From QUBU01 sp014337915 (GTDB lineage Bacteria > Pseudomonadota > Gammaproteobacteria > Steroidobacterales > GCA-2729495), in assembly GCA_030263395.1 (NCBI GenBank), contig SZOW01000005.1:1-64000 (forward strand): a stretch of 64,000 nt of DNA, read 5' to 3'. Position 1 is the first letter of the stretch. Every line of letters starts with the position of its first letter. Positions 39,541 to 51,818 of the stretch are shown piece after piece. Below the pieces are notes generated by a model. It searched no databases and had not been told where the DNA came from. It saw nothing but the letters and a program-made list of their open reading frames with translations. The position numbers and the translations under genes were made by a program.

Positions 39541-41895
39541 CTACGCGCTCCCCGGCAACCGGCAGGGGGATGCCCGGGGCATCGGCATGGTCCACAGGCG
39601 GGCGCCGTCGCGGCGTGCTGCGTAGACGAGGTGCAGTCCCTGGCGGTCGAATTCGAAGACCAGCGCGCCGGCGGCTGCGGTATTGAACGTGCACGCACCG
39701 GCACGCTCCCAGCGATCACGCACCACTGCCGCGGGAAATCCCCAGCGGTTCATGTACCCGGTGGAGAACACCACGGCACGCGGTCGCGTCGCTGCCACCA
39801 GCGCTGGCCCGGAGGAACTGCGGCTGCCATGATGCGGCGCCAGCAGCAACTCGACAGGCGCCAGCAGCCCGCGGGCTACCAGCGATTCCTCCTGCCGGCG
39901 CTGCACGTCGCCTGGCAACAGCACGCCGCCGCCGTCGCTGTCGACCCTCAGCACGCAGGAGCCATCGTTGTCGGACAGCCATGCACCCGGCGGCGGGTTC
40001 AGGATTCGGAAGCGCACGCCGTCCCACCACCACTCTTCCCCGGCGACGCAGGGCCGCGACCAGGCCGGTTGCAGCCGCGCCGTGGAGCCACCGATCAGGA
40101 CCGCCTCGGGATGCGCGCGCAGTACTGCGGCCGCTCCGCCCGCATGGTCCAGATCGTCATGGGAAACCAGCAGTGCATCGAGCCGGCGGATGCCGGCCGT
40201 GCGCAGTACCGGCACCACGACGGACCCCCCCGCATCCCGCATCCGGTAGGCGGGCCCGGCATCGTAGACGAGAGCGTGGTTCGCGGTGCGGAGCAGCACG
40301 GCGAGCCCCTGGCCCACATCCATGACAGTCACGCGCAGCTGTCCCGGCTGCAGGTCGCTGCTGCCGTTCCCGCCCAGAATCACCGGCAACAGCAGTACGA
40401 CTGCCAGCGAGCGCAGCGGCAATGGTCGCCACCAGGCCAGCATCGCTGCCGCAACCACGCAGAGCCCGAGGCCGACAGCCCCGCTGGGTGGTGGCTGCCA
40501 GGCACCATCGCCGGCAAAGCCATCGGCCAGCCGCACCAGCAGTTCCATGAGCGCCGCCACCGCAGCAGCCGCCAGCCGCAACAGTAACGTGCCGAGCGCC
40601 GGCAGCGGCAGCAGCAGCGCCGCTCCCCCCAGCGCCAGCGGCATGATGGCGAAGCTGAACGCCGGCACCGCAAGCAGGTTGGCCAGCGGCGCGACCAGCG
40701 ACAGCTGCTGGAAGTAGGCGAGTGTCAGCGGAGCCAGGCCCACCCCGAGCAGCAACTGCAGCCGCAACAGGCCGGCAGCCGCGTGCATCGCACGCCGTGC
40801 CGGCCCGGGCGGCGGTGCCGCCACCGGCCAGGACCTGCGCGTCGCCGCCACCAGCAGCCAGGCGACGCCGACGAACGACAGCCAGAACCCGGCCGCCAGC
40901 ACGGCCGGCGGATCGACCGCGAGGACCAGCAGCGCCGCGGCAGCCAGCGCGTCGAACCCGTCCACGGGGCGGCGCCGCCAGACCAGCACCGCCATCACGC
41001 CCAGCATCAGCAGGGCGCGCAGCACGCTGACGCCGAACCCCGCCAGGGCGCTGTAGAGGGCGGCAACCACAAGCGCCAGTGCCGGACCGACGCCCGGCCG
41101 GCCGGCGAGGTACGGCCAGGCCCGCACTGCCCAGGGCACCAGCAGCACGAAGGGCGCAGCCACCAGCGCGATGTTGAAACCCGAGATCGCCAGCAGATGC
41201 GTGGTTCCGGTGCGGCGCATCAGTTCCCAGTCCGCAGCGGACAACCCGGTGGTCACGCCGACCGTCAGGCCCAGCACATAGGCACTGCCTGGCCGGCCGG
41301 CCAGGGCCGCCTCGATGTGGCCCGCCAGCGCTGCGCGCAGGCTGCCAACCGGGCAGTCCGCAACCTGCGCTTCGAGCGTGCGATTCAGATTCGAGGCACG
41401 CACGTAACCGGATGCGCCGATACCGCGCTGGTACAGCCACTGCTCGAAGTCGAAGCCGCCGGGATTGGCCAGTCCATGCGGCGGCTTCAGTCGCACCAGC
41501 AACTGCCAGCGCTCCCCGGGGCGGAGTTCCGGCGCCGGCGCGTACCAGCTCAGGTGCAGCCGCGCCGGCAAGCCTGCGCTGCGCGCATCCGTCCCGGTCT
41601 CGAACACCAGGCGCAGCGCCTCGGCGTCAGGCCGCGGAAAATCGCAGACCACCCCGCTGACCAGCAGGTCGCGCCCGGCCAGTTCCCCGGGCAGGCGATC
41701 CTCGATGAGCCACGCGGCCCGGCACAGCGTCCAGCCCGCGAGCAGCACCAGCAGCGCTGCGCGGCCGCCCAGGCAGTGCCAGGCCAGCAGCGCGCCGGCG
41801 CACCAGGCCATCGCCGGCCATGCCAGCAGCCACTGCGTATCGAAGAACTGCAGCAGCCAGGCAGTGGCAACGGCGATGACCGCCAGGCAGGGCAT
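39541..41895 (-). CDS. comEC: DNA internalization competence protein ComEC/Rec2
   Basis: Inner-membrane channel for single-stranded DNA uptake in natural transformation. I start at the ATG at 41895 (784 aa), directly before the first membrane helix (LAVIAVATAWLLQF); an ATG at 42009 would add 38 unremarkable residues. An OB-like N-terminal region, the polytopic Competence domain (about 200-480; HLLAISGFNIALVAAPFVLL is typical) and a C-terminal metallo-beta-lactamase-fold domain (VMDVGQGLAVLL, VSHDDLDHAGGAA, LLLAPHHGSRSSSGP) are all present, so the gene looks intact. Other competence genes are not in the window. Confidence 0.93.
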   Translation of the reverse strand: MPCLAVIAVATAWLLQFFDTQWLLAWPAMAWCAGALLAWHCLGGRAALLVLLAGWTLCRAAWLIEDRLPGELAGRDLLVSGVVCDFPRPDAEALRLVFETGTDARSAGLPARLHLSWYAPAPELRPGERWQLLVRLKPPHGLANPGGFDFEQWLYQRGIGASGYVRASNLNRTLEAQVADCPVGSLRAALAGHIEAALAGRPGSAYVLGLTVGVTTGLSAADWELMRRTGTTHLLAISGFNIALVAAPFVLLVPWAVRAWPYLAGRPGVGPALALVVAALYSALAGFGVSVLRALLMLGVMAVLVWRRRPVDGFDALAAAALLVLAVDPPAVLAAGFWLSFVGVAWLLVAATRRSWPVAAPPPGPARRAMHAAAGLLRLQLLLGVGLAPLTLAYFQQLSLVAPLANLLAVPAFSFAIMPLALGGAALLLPLPALGTLLLRLAAAAVAALMELLVRLADGFAGDGAWQPPPSGAVGLGLCVVAAAMLAWWRPLPLRSLAVVLLLPVILGGNGSSDLQPGQLRVTVMDVGQGLAVLLRTANHALVYDAGPAYRMRDAGGSVVVPVLRTAGIRRLDALLVSHDDLDHAGGAAAVLRAHPEAVLIGGSTARLQPAWSRPCVAGEEWWWDGVRFRILNPPPGAWLSDNDGSCVLRVDSDGGGVLLPGDVQRRQEESLVARGLLAPVELLLAPHHGSRSSSGPALVAATRPRAVVFSTGYMNRWGFPAAVVRDRWERAGACTFNTAAAGALVFEFDRQGLHLVYAARRDGARLWTMPMPRASPCRLPGSA

Positions 41896-42008
41896 GTGCG
41901 ATGGGCCACCGGATGATTGATAATGCGCGGGCACGCGAGGCAGGCTCGCGACAAGGGCTTCCCGTTGCGCAGCCCCGACCCCACGTGAATCACCCGGCAG
42001 TGTAGGCA

Positions 42009-42527
42009 ATGCCGCGAAAATTCCTGCGGCGCATTTCCCGGCAGTACCGCCAGAATGAGCAGGCCTGGTACTTGCGGCCGTTTCGCCGGCTGCTGCGCCA
42101 GCCCATGTACTTCGCCGTCAACCGGCGCAGCATCACTGGCGCGCTGGCCATCGGCGCCTTCATTTCCATGTTGCCGGTCCCGGGCCACACGCCGCTGGCC
42201 GTGGTCCTTGCCCTGCTGGCGGGAGTGAACCTCGGGGTTGCGGCGCTGGCGGCCTGGCTGAACAGCCCCCTGACGCTCATCCCGGTGTTCTATTTCGAGT
42301 ACCGGCTCGGTGCCTGGCTGCTCGGCATGCCGCCGCAGGAGTGGCCGGACACCGTGAGCTGGAACTGGCTGCAGGCGCAGATGGAGCTGATGTGGCGCCC
42401 GCTGTTCCTCGGCGCGCTCATCGCGGCGACGCTGACCGCCGCCGTCATCTATTTCGGCAGCAATGCCCTGTGGCGCTGGTCGTCGGCGCGGCGCCTGCGG
42501 CGACGGCAGGCACGCCAGCGCGGCTGA
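42009..42527 (+). CDS. DUF2062 membrane protein
   Basis: 172 aa. DUF2062 proteins are small inner-membrane proteins of unknown function. Seen: basic N-terminus (MPRKFLRRISRQYRQNEQ), the family core GALAIGAFISMLPVPGHTPL and NLGVAALAAWLNSPLTLIPV with two membrane helices, a third helix near 135-155, and an Arg-rich cytoplasmic end. It is the only plus-strand gene in an otherwise minus-strand block, between comEC and lolD. Confidence 0.88.
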   Translation: MPRKFLRRISRQYRQNEQAWYLRPFRRLLRQPMYFAVNRRSITGALAIGAFISMLPVPGHTPLAVVLALLAGVNLGVAALAAWLNSPLTLIPVFYFEYRLGAWLLGMPPQEWPDTVSWNWLQAQMELMWRPLFLGALIAATLTAAVIYFGSNALWRWSSARRLRRRQARQRG

Positions 42528-42540
42528 CCCCCGCCTGCCC

Positions 42541-43314
42541 TCAGGCGAGCGCCTCGCCCGTCACCTCGCGCAGGCGCCCATCCTCCATGTGCAGCACGCG
42601 ATCCATGCCGCGGGCCCGGACGAGGTCATGGGTGACGATCACCAGGCTGGTGCCGGTCTCGGCGTTCAGTTCCAGCATGAGTTCGAAGACGCGGTCACCG
42701 GTGCGGTGATCGAGGTTGCCGGTGGGCTCGTCCGCCAGCACCACCGCCGGCGCCGTCACCAGCGCACGCGCCACGGCGACCCGCTGGCGTTCGCCGCCGG
42801 ACAACTCGCCCGGCTTGTGATGCAGGCGCGCAGCGAGGCCCACCCGCTCCAGCAACCGTGTCGCCTCGGCGCTGACCTGCTCCAGCGGCAGGCGCCGCAG
42901 CAGCAGCGGCATGGCGACGTTCTCCAGCGCGGTGAACTCGGGCAGCAGGTGATGGAACTGGTAGACGAAGCCGAGCGACTCGTTGCGGATGCGGCCACGC
43001 TCGGCCTGGCCCAGCGCCGCCACGTTGCGGCCGAGCACATAGACAGCACCACGGGTCGGCGTATCGAGCCCGCCGAGGAGCTGCAGCAGCGTGGTCTTGC
43101 CGGCACCGGAGGCGCCGATGATGGCAATGCGCTCGCCGCGCGCCACCTGCAGGTCCACGCCGTGCAGGACCTGCACCACTGCCGGCCCCTCGCGAAACTC
43201 CTTTTCCAGGGCGGCGCAGGCCAGGGGAATGGCCTGGGAATTGTCCTGGGAAATGCCCTGGGGATCTGCGGCAGGTCCGGCTGCGGGGATGTCCATGGCG
43301 GTCTGCGGTTCCAT
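42541..43314 (-). CDS. lolD: Lipoprotein-releasing system ATPase LolD
   Basis: ATP-binding subunit of LolCDE, which extracts outer-membrane lipoproteins and loads LolA. 257 aa with a roughly 25-residue extra N-terminus. Walker A GASGAGKTTL, the LolD-specific LGFVYQFHHLLPEFTALENV, signature LSGGERQR and Walker B VLADEPTGNLD are clear. It begins 2 bp after the lolC stop. Confidence 0.95.
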   Translation of the reverse strand: MEPQTAMDIPAAGPAADPQGISQDNSQAIPLACAALEKEFREGPAVVQVLHGVDLQVARGERIAIIGASGAGKTTLLQLLGGLDTPTRGAVYVLGRNVAALGQAERGRIRNESLGFVYQFHHLLPEFTALENVAMPLLLRRLPLEQVSAEATRLLERVGLAARLHHKPGELSGGERQRVAVARALVTAPAVVLADEPTGNLDHRTGDRVFELMLELNAETGTSLVIVTHDLVRARGMDRVLHMEDGRLREVTGEALA

Positions 43315-43316
43315 GA

Positions 43317-44564
43317 TCAGTAGTGGCGCAACGCTTCGGCCGGCGGCAGGGTCGCGCCGCGCCAGGCCGGATACAGCGTCGAACTGAAGGCCAGCCCCAG
43401 GGCGATGCCGCCGATGACGGTGACGTCGGACCAGCGCAGCTGGGTGGGAAAATCACTGATGAAATAGATGTCCGGCGCCAGGAACTTCATGCCCAGCATG
43501 CGCTCGACCATGGCGACGAGCACGTCGAGGTTGGCCGCGACCAGCACCCCGAGGGTGACGCCGATGCCAGTGCCGGCGATACCGATGAGCGTGCCCTGCG
43601 CCATGAATATGCGGACGATGGCCCCCGGCGCCGCACCGAGCGTGCGCAGGATGGCGATTTCCCCGCGCTTCTCCCGGACCACCATCACCAGAGTCGAGAC
43701 GATGTTGAAGGCCGCGACCGCCACCACCATCAGCAGGATGACGAACATGATCGACCTGGTGAGCTCGATGGAGCGAAAGAAATTGGCGTGCTCGCGGGTC
43801 CAGTCGCTGACGAACACGCCGCCGCCATAGGCGCGGGCCACACCGACCACGGCCTGCGGTGCCTGCGTCGGATCGGCGAAGGCCAGGCGCAGCCCGCTCG
43901 CGGCATCGCCCATGCGGAACAATCGCGCTGCATCTGCCATGTGCGTGAACACCAGGCCGCTGTCGTACTCGTACATGCCGGCCTGGAAGATGCCGACCAC
44001 CCGGAAGCGGCGCATGCGCGGCACCACGCCGGCGGGCGTGGCAATGCCTTCCGGGACCAGCATCACTACCGGATCGCCGAGCCCGATCTGCAGCCGCTCG
44101 GCCAGTGCCTGGCCGATGACGATGCCGTAGCCGCCCGGCACCAGGGCGCGGAAGTCCCCGGCGCGCAGCAGCGTCTGCAACGCCGCGGTGGCCAGTTCGC
44201 GCTCTGGCTCGATGCCCCGGACCTCGACACCCTTGACGGCGTTGGTGCCGACCACCATCGCTTCGCCGCGCACGAACGGTGCGCTGGCGACCACGCCCGG
44301 GTAGGCTGCTGCGACGCTTTCCAGCTGACGCCAGTCCGCGATCCGCCCATCGAGCCCGGTGATGGTGCCATGGGCAAGCACGCCGAGGATGCGCGTGCGC
44401 ACCTCGTGCTCGAAGCCGTTCATGGCCGAGAGCACCGCGATCAGCACGGCGACGGCCAGCGCGATGCCTGCCACCGACATCAGCGAGATGAAGGAGACGA
44501 AGCGGTTCTTGCTGCGCGAGCGTACATAGCGCAGGGCGATGGCCAGTTCAACCGGTCGCAGCAT
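43317..44564 (-). CDS. lolC: Lipoprotein-releasing system transmembrane protein, LolC-like
   Basis: 415 aa with the four-helix layout of LolC/LolE: N-terminal helix (SFISLMSVAGIALAVAVLIA), a large periplasmic domain, then three C-terminal helices and the MacB/FtsX-type end. In the periplasmic domain TPAGVVPRMRRFRVVGIF matches the Hook region by which E. coli LolC binds LolA, so I call this copy LolC. It lies between lolE and lolD, 14 bp after lolE. A unified LolC/E naming is also defensible. Confidence 0.8.
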   Translation of the reverse strand: MLRPVELAIALRYVRSRSKNRFVSFISLMSVAGIALAVAVLIAVLSAMNGFEHEVRTRILGVLAHGTITGLDGRIADWRQLESVAAAYPGVVASAPFVRGEAMVVGTNAVKGVEVRGIEPERELATAALQTLLRAGDFRALVPGGYGIVIGQALAERLQIGLGDPVVMLVPEGIATPAGVVPRMRRFRVVGIFQAGMYEYDSGLVFTHMADAARLFRMGDAASGLRLAFADPTQAPQAVVGVARAYGGGVFVSDWTREHANFFRSIELTRSIMFVILLMVVAVAAFNIVSTLVMVVREKRGEIAILRTLGAAPGAIVRIFMAQGTLIGIAGTGIGVTLGVLVAANLDVLVAMVERMLGMKFLAPDIYFISDFPTQLRWSDVTVIGGIALGLAFSSTLYPAWRGATLPPAEALRHY

Positions 44565-44578
44565 GGCGCCTCGCGCGG

Positions 44579-45820
44579 CTATTCATAGCGCAACACTTCA
44601 GCCGGCTCCACCGCCGCGGCCCGCGCTGCCGGGTAGATGGTTGCCACCGCGGTCATGGCCAGCGCCACCAGCCCCACGGCCAGCACGTCGCTCCAGCGCA
44701 GGTCGGAGGGCAGCGCCGTCAGGTAATAGACATCGGCGGGCATGAACTGGAAACCGAGCAGCCGCTCCAGCGCCGGTGCGACGACGTTCATGTTCGCGGC
44801 CAGCGCAGCACCACCGGCAACACCGGCCACCACGCCGATCCAGCCGATGGCCACACCCTGCACGGCAAACACGCGCACGATATCCGCCCGGGAGAATCCC
44901 AGCGTGCGCAGGATGGCGATGCTGCCGCGCTTGTCGGTGACCACCATGACCAGCGTCGCCACGATGTTGAAGGCCGCCACGCCGACGATCAGCGACAGCA
45001 GCACCATCATCATGGTCTTCTCCAGGCGCACAGCCCGGAAGTAGGTCGCATGGTCCTGGGTCCAGTCCCGTACCACGAGGCCGGCACCGCGGCTGCCGGC
45101 CCAGGCGCGGATGATGTCGGGCGCCGCGAAGATATCGGCGGCCGTCACGCGGATGCCGCCGACGCGCTGGCCCAGGCCGCCGATGGCCGCCGCATCGGCC
45201 AGGTTGACGAAGGCGCGCGTGCCGTCATGGTCCTTGACCCCGAGCTCGAACATGCCCCGCACGGTGAACTGCCACAGGCGTGACTGCAGGCCATGCTCGC
45301 GATCCCGGGTGGGCACCAGCACGGTGACCGGGTCACCGACGCGGGCACCGATGCGCGCAGCGAGGGCATCGCCGAGGATGATGCTCCGGCTGCCGGGCTG
45401 CAGGGCATCGAGTTCGCCCGCGCGCATCCCGGCACGCAGCGGCGATGCGCTGCCTTCCAGCGCCGGGTCGACACCGGTCACCACCGCCCCCGCCAGGTCC
45501 GCACCACGACCCAGCACGGCTTCCAGCTCGATGACGGGTACCGCAGCGGTGATCCCCGGGTATTCGAGCAATTCCCCACGCAGTTCCTGCCAGCCGGCCA
45601 GGCCACCGGGTTGCGTCACCCAGGCATGGCCGGTGACGCTGGTCAGGCGGCTGCGCAGCTCATCCTCGAAGCCGTTCATGACCGAGAGCACGACGATCAG
45701 CGCCGCGACCCCGAGCGCCACGCCCAGGGCCGAGGCCAGCGTGACGAAGGAAGCGAACTGGTTTGCGCGCTGGCTGCGCAGGTAGCGCAGGCCGATGTAA
45801 GCGGAGATGGGACGCCTCAC
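44579..45820 (-). CDS. lolE: Lipoprotein-releasing system transmembrane protein, LolE-like
   Basis: 413 aa from the GTG at 45820, with GGAG upstream; this start gives the family N-terminus RRPISAYIGLRYLRSQRANQ. Same four-helix architecture as its neighbour. The periplasmic part lacks the TPxGxxP Hook motif and instead has a LolE-like KDHDGTRAFVNLADAA and GGIRVTAADIFAAP. In LolE this subunit binds the lipoprotein substrate. First gene of lolE-lolC-lolD. Confidence 0.78.
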   Translation of the reverse strand: MRRPISAYIGLRYLRSQRANQFASFVTLASALGVALGVAALIVVLSVMNGFEDELRSRLTSVTGHAWVTQPGGLAGWQELRGELLEYPGITAAVPVIELEAVLGRGADLAGAVVTGVDPALEGSASPLRAGMRAGELDALQPGSRSIILGDALAARIGARVGDPVTVLVPTRDREHGLQSRLWQFTVRGMFELGVKDHDGTRAFVNLADAAAIGGLGQRVGGIRVTAADIFAAPDIIRAWAGSRGAGLVVRDWTQDHATYFRAVRLEKTMMMVLLSLIVGVAAFNIVATLVMVVTDKRGSIAILRTLGFSRADIVRVFAVQGVAIGWIGVVAGVAGGAALAANMNVVAPALERLLGFQFMPADVYYLTALPSDLRWSDVLAVGLVALAMTAVATIYPAARAAAVEPAEVLRYE

Positions 45821-46019
45821 CGGACACTCCGCGGGCGGTCGACGGCGCAGGCGTACACAGGGGCGGTCTCCTCGGCAGGCGGCACAGTATGCACGTGTTC
45901 CAGCCGCCTTCCCAAGCACCGGCGGCCGCCCTGCCCGGACGCCTGCAGGCGGGGACCGGCCGCCGCCCGGTACCGCCCTGACGGTGATGCTCCGCAGCCG
46001 CGCGGAGCTGGCCAATAAT

Positions 46020-46075
46020 GTGAAACGGGTTCACGTAGGCGTCGGTTTTTTTGCATTACGGTGCGATGTTATAGT
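46020..46075 (+). promoter_or_regulatory. Extended -10 promoter with upstream palindrome
   Basis: TATAGT (46070-46075) is preceded by TG one base away (46067-46068), an extended -10; no good -35 is present, only a T-rich run. GTGAA-N5-TTCAC (46020-46034) is a perfect 5-bp inverted repeat about 35 bp upstream of the -10, a plausible binding site for a dimeric regulator. The ATG at 46107 lies about 25 nt after the expected transcript start. Confidence 0.5.
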
Positions 46076-46106
46076 CGACTGCTCACGTGCCGTTGAGGTT
46101 ATCACG

Positions 46107-46397
46107 ATGCGCAACCGCTCCTGCATTTTCCTCGCCGCCACCCTGGGCCTACTCGGCTTCGCGGCTGCCGCAGGTGCCGATACCCTGATCATGCAGGGCA
46201 TCGACGCTGCACGTGCCAGCAGCGCCGAGCGTCCGGCACGTGGCATGACCATGAAGGCCGTGGCCGCGAAATGGGGCGAACCAGCCAGCAAGCAGGCAGC
46301 GGTCGGCCAGCCACCGATCACGCGCTGGGACTACGGCAGCTACGTCGTCTACTTTGAGTACGACCACGTCATCGACGCGGTGGTCAAGCGCCAGTGA
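46107..46397 (+). CDS. Small exported protein of unknown function
   Basis: 96 aa. A signal peptide (RNRSCIFLAATLGLLGFAAA, cleavage near AGADT) leaves a mature protein of about 72 residues. The mature part has a helix-like MTMKAVAAKWGEPASKQAAV and then GQPPITRWDYGSYVVYFEYD and HVIDAVVKRQ, a pattern of the form G-x-P-x-x-x-W-x-Y that recalls BamE/SmpA-type small periplasmic domains, but I cannot assign a function. No lipobox. It is monocistronic with its own promoter, divergent from lolE. Confidence 0.8.
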   Translation: MRNRSCIFLAATLGLLGFAAAAGADTLIMQGIDAARASSAERPARGMTMKAVAAKWGEPASKQAAVGQPPITRWDYGSYVVYFEYDHVIDAVVKRQ

Positions 46398-46480
46398 AGT
46401 AGCTCTCCGCGCGGGCCGCGCTGGCTGCGGCCCGTGATGCCGCGGCAGCGGCATGGCACTGACGCCAGCCAGCGGCAGGC

Positions 46481-46509
46481 CTGGCCGGCCAGCCGCCCTG
46501 TGTGATAAT
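46481..46509 (+). promoter_or_regulatory. Candidate promoter of mfd
   Basis: GATAAT (46504-46509, five of six) is preceded by TG one base upstream (46501-46502), making an extended -10; CTGGCC (46481-46486) at 17-bp spacing is a weak -35. The mfd ATG is at 46533, giving a leader of about 17 nt. Confidence 0.5.
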
Positions 46510-46532
46510 CGCGCCCCCTCCTCCGACCCTGG

Positions 46533-50032
<3,500 letters not shown>

Positions 50033-50036
<4 letters not shown>

Positions 50037-50677
50037 TCCGCATGGACTGGCGCCTGCCCGCTGCGATCCGCCGCCGCAACCTGGCGGTCATCTCCACCTT
50101 GCTGGTATCCGCGATCGCCGCCTGGCCTGTCATTGCCGCCGCGGCTGACAGCGACGCCTACGAGGTGGAGATCGTCGTGTTCCGCAACCTCGACCAGCGT
50201 GGCACCACGCCCGAGGTGCCCGACCCGGACCGGGTGGATGCCAGCGTCGCTCCCGGCCTGGCAACCCCCGCGGACGCCACGGGCCTAGAACCCGCTGCAT
50301 TGCGCCTGACGGCACTCGCGGCGCGCCTGCGCCGCGGGCCAGGCTATCAGCTCCTCTATCACGGTGGCTGGCGCCAGGCCGCCCCGCCACGGGCGCAGTC
50401 GCGGCCGACACCACTGCCGGCCGCGGCCATCGAGTCGGGACTGGACGGTACGCTGACGCTGTATCGCGAACGCTACCTGCACGTGCTGCTGCAGCTGTCG
50501 CTGCCGGCCCGCCCGGAAGCCGCGGGTCGCAGCTGGCACATCAGGCAGGGGCGCCGCCTGCGTGGCGATGCCCTGCATTATTTCGACAATCCGGGATTTG
50601 GTGTCATCCTCGCCGTCAGGCCACCGACAGGCGCGAGCGAACCCGATCCCGCAGCGGCCGCCGACGAGGAATCCTGA
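50033..50677 (+). CDS. csiV: CsiV family protein
   Basis: 214 aa, resembling CsiV (first described in Shewanella as a periplasmic partner needed for the Csd protease/RpoS or cell-shape phenotype; family role still poorly defined). A signal peptide (NLAVISTLLVSAIAAWPVIA) leads to AYEVEIVVFRNLD, the typical family start. Later LLYHGGWRQ, DGTLTLYRERYLHVLLQLSL and RRLRGDALHYFDNPGFGVIL are the conserved blocks. Overlaps mfd by 4 bp, the same pairing as in Pseudomonas. Confidence 0.82.
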
Positions 50678-50702
50678 AGGCAGGCGCAGCGCCGGCCGCG
50701 GT

Positions 50703-51644
50703 TCAGCCGACGCCCAGTTCGTCGCTGGTCGCGGTGGCCGGTCGCGCGACTTCCGCCTCGGCCTGCTGCAGCAGGCCGTGGTCGCCCTTGCCCCAGGCCG
50801 GCACCACCGTCGCCAGCCCGACCGAGACCGTGACGTAACGGCCGCAGGGCGAGCGCGGATGGTGTATCGCCAGGTTGCGTACCCTGCGGGCGATCTGGCC
50901 GGCGAAATCACGCAGCTGCGTTTCCTCGCCACCACTCATCAGTGCGGCGAAGCGATTGTCGGCAACCCGTGCCGCCACATCGCCGGTACGCCGCAGCGAA
51001 CCGCTGATGGCATGGGCGACCTTGCGCAGGCAGGAGTCCGCGGCGTGCTTGCCATACAGGTCCCGGTAGCGGTCGAGGGCATCGACCTGGAAAACGATGA
51101 CGCTGATGCGCCGCTGCTCGCGGCTCGCCACGGACCAGTCGCGCTGCACGACCTCGAGGAAGGCCTGGCGGTTGGCGAGGCCGGTGATGGCATCACTGCG
51201 ATCCAGCTGCCGCAGGCGCAGCTGTGCATCGCGCAACGCCGTGCGCAGCGTGTCTTCGCCGCCAGCATCACCGGATCCCTGCTCCGCATCCACGGTCACC
51301 AGCCAGTAGGCGGGATGCCCGGGACGGTCGAACAGCGGCGATACCTGCAGGACCATGTCCACGGGCTCGCCGGAGCGTGACTGCCAGCGCTGGCGCAGGT
51401 GGCGCACCACCAGCGCCGGGCTGCCCAGCAGCCGTTCGCGCTGGGGTGCGAGTTCCTCCGGGTCCATCAGCAGGCCATGCCATGGGCAACCGAGCAGCGT
51501 CGCCGTGTCCAGCCCGGTCAGGTGCCCGACGATGGAATTCATGTAGATGACCGGCCAGTGATCCTGGCGGGCATCGATGATCAGGGTTCCGAGCGGCAGC
51601 TGGTCCAGCGCCTGGATGAGGATATTTTTCTCGATATCTTTCAT
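50703..51644 (-). CDS. PAS-GGDEF protein with degenerate active site
   Basis: 313 aa, no membrane segments. A PAS-like sensor (about 10-120, LGTLIIDARQDHWPVIYMNS) is followed by a GGDEF-fold domain (about 145-290). DAITGLANRQAF (151-162) and the metal-site FQVDALDRYRDLYG keep the family pattern, but the signature GG(D/E)EF reads ADNRF (228-232). This lacks the glycines that hold GTP and the catalytic acid, so diguanylate cyclase activity is not expected. It could sense through PAS and act by binding GTP, c-di-GMP or a partner. It stands between csiV (convergent, 25 bp) and hpt. Confidence 0.85.
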   Translation of the reverse strand: MKDIEKNILIQALDQLPLGTLIIDARQDHWPVIYMNSIVGHLTGLDTATLLGCPWHGLLMDPEELAPQRERLLGSPALVVRHLRQRWQSRSGEPVDMVLQVSPLFDRPGHPAYWLVTVDAEQGSGDAGGEDTLRTALRDAQLRLRQLDRSDAITGLANRQAFLEVVQRDWSVASREQRRISVIVFQVDALDRYRDLYGKHAADSCLRKVAHAISGSLRRTGDVAARVADNRFAALMSGGEETQLRDFAGQIARRVRNLAIHHPRSPCGRYVTVSVGLATVVPAWGKGDHGLLQQAEAEVARPATATSDELGVG

Positions 51645-51818
51645 CAGCTTGATTACTGAACTTCAGGCGATTCCAGGCTGCTCCGCGGGCGCCTGCCCGC
51701 AGCGATTCCGGCGCGACATAAGGGCCAGGGGCCATCTTAGGCAGCAGCCGCCAGTGGGTCTGTGAAGCAGGTCACCGCCGCGTCAGTGGACCCCGGCTCC
51801 CGCGGGAGGGGTCCGGCG
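51645..51818. other. Intergenic hairpins downstream of hpt
   Basis: In the 174-bp gap after hpt, GGACCCC (51788-51794) and GGGGTCC (51808-51814) enclose a second palindrome, CTCCCGCGGGAG (51797-51808), and the perfect 12-bp palindrome GGCGCTAGCGCC (51815-51826) contains the hpt stop codon. No U-tract follows. The cluster may end the nagZ-hpt transcript or protect its 3' end. Confidence 0.45.
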
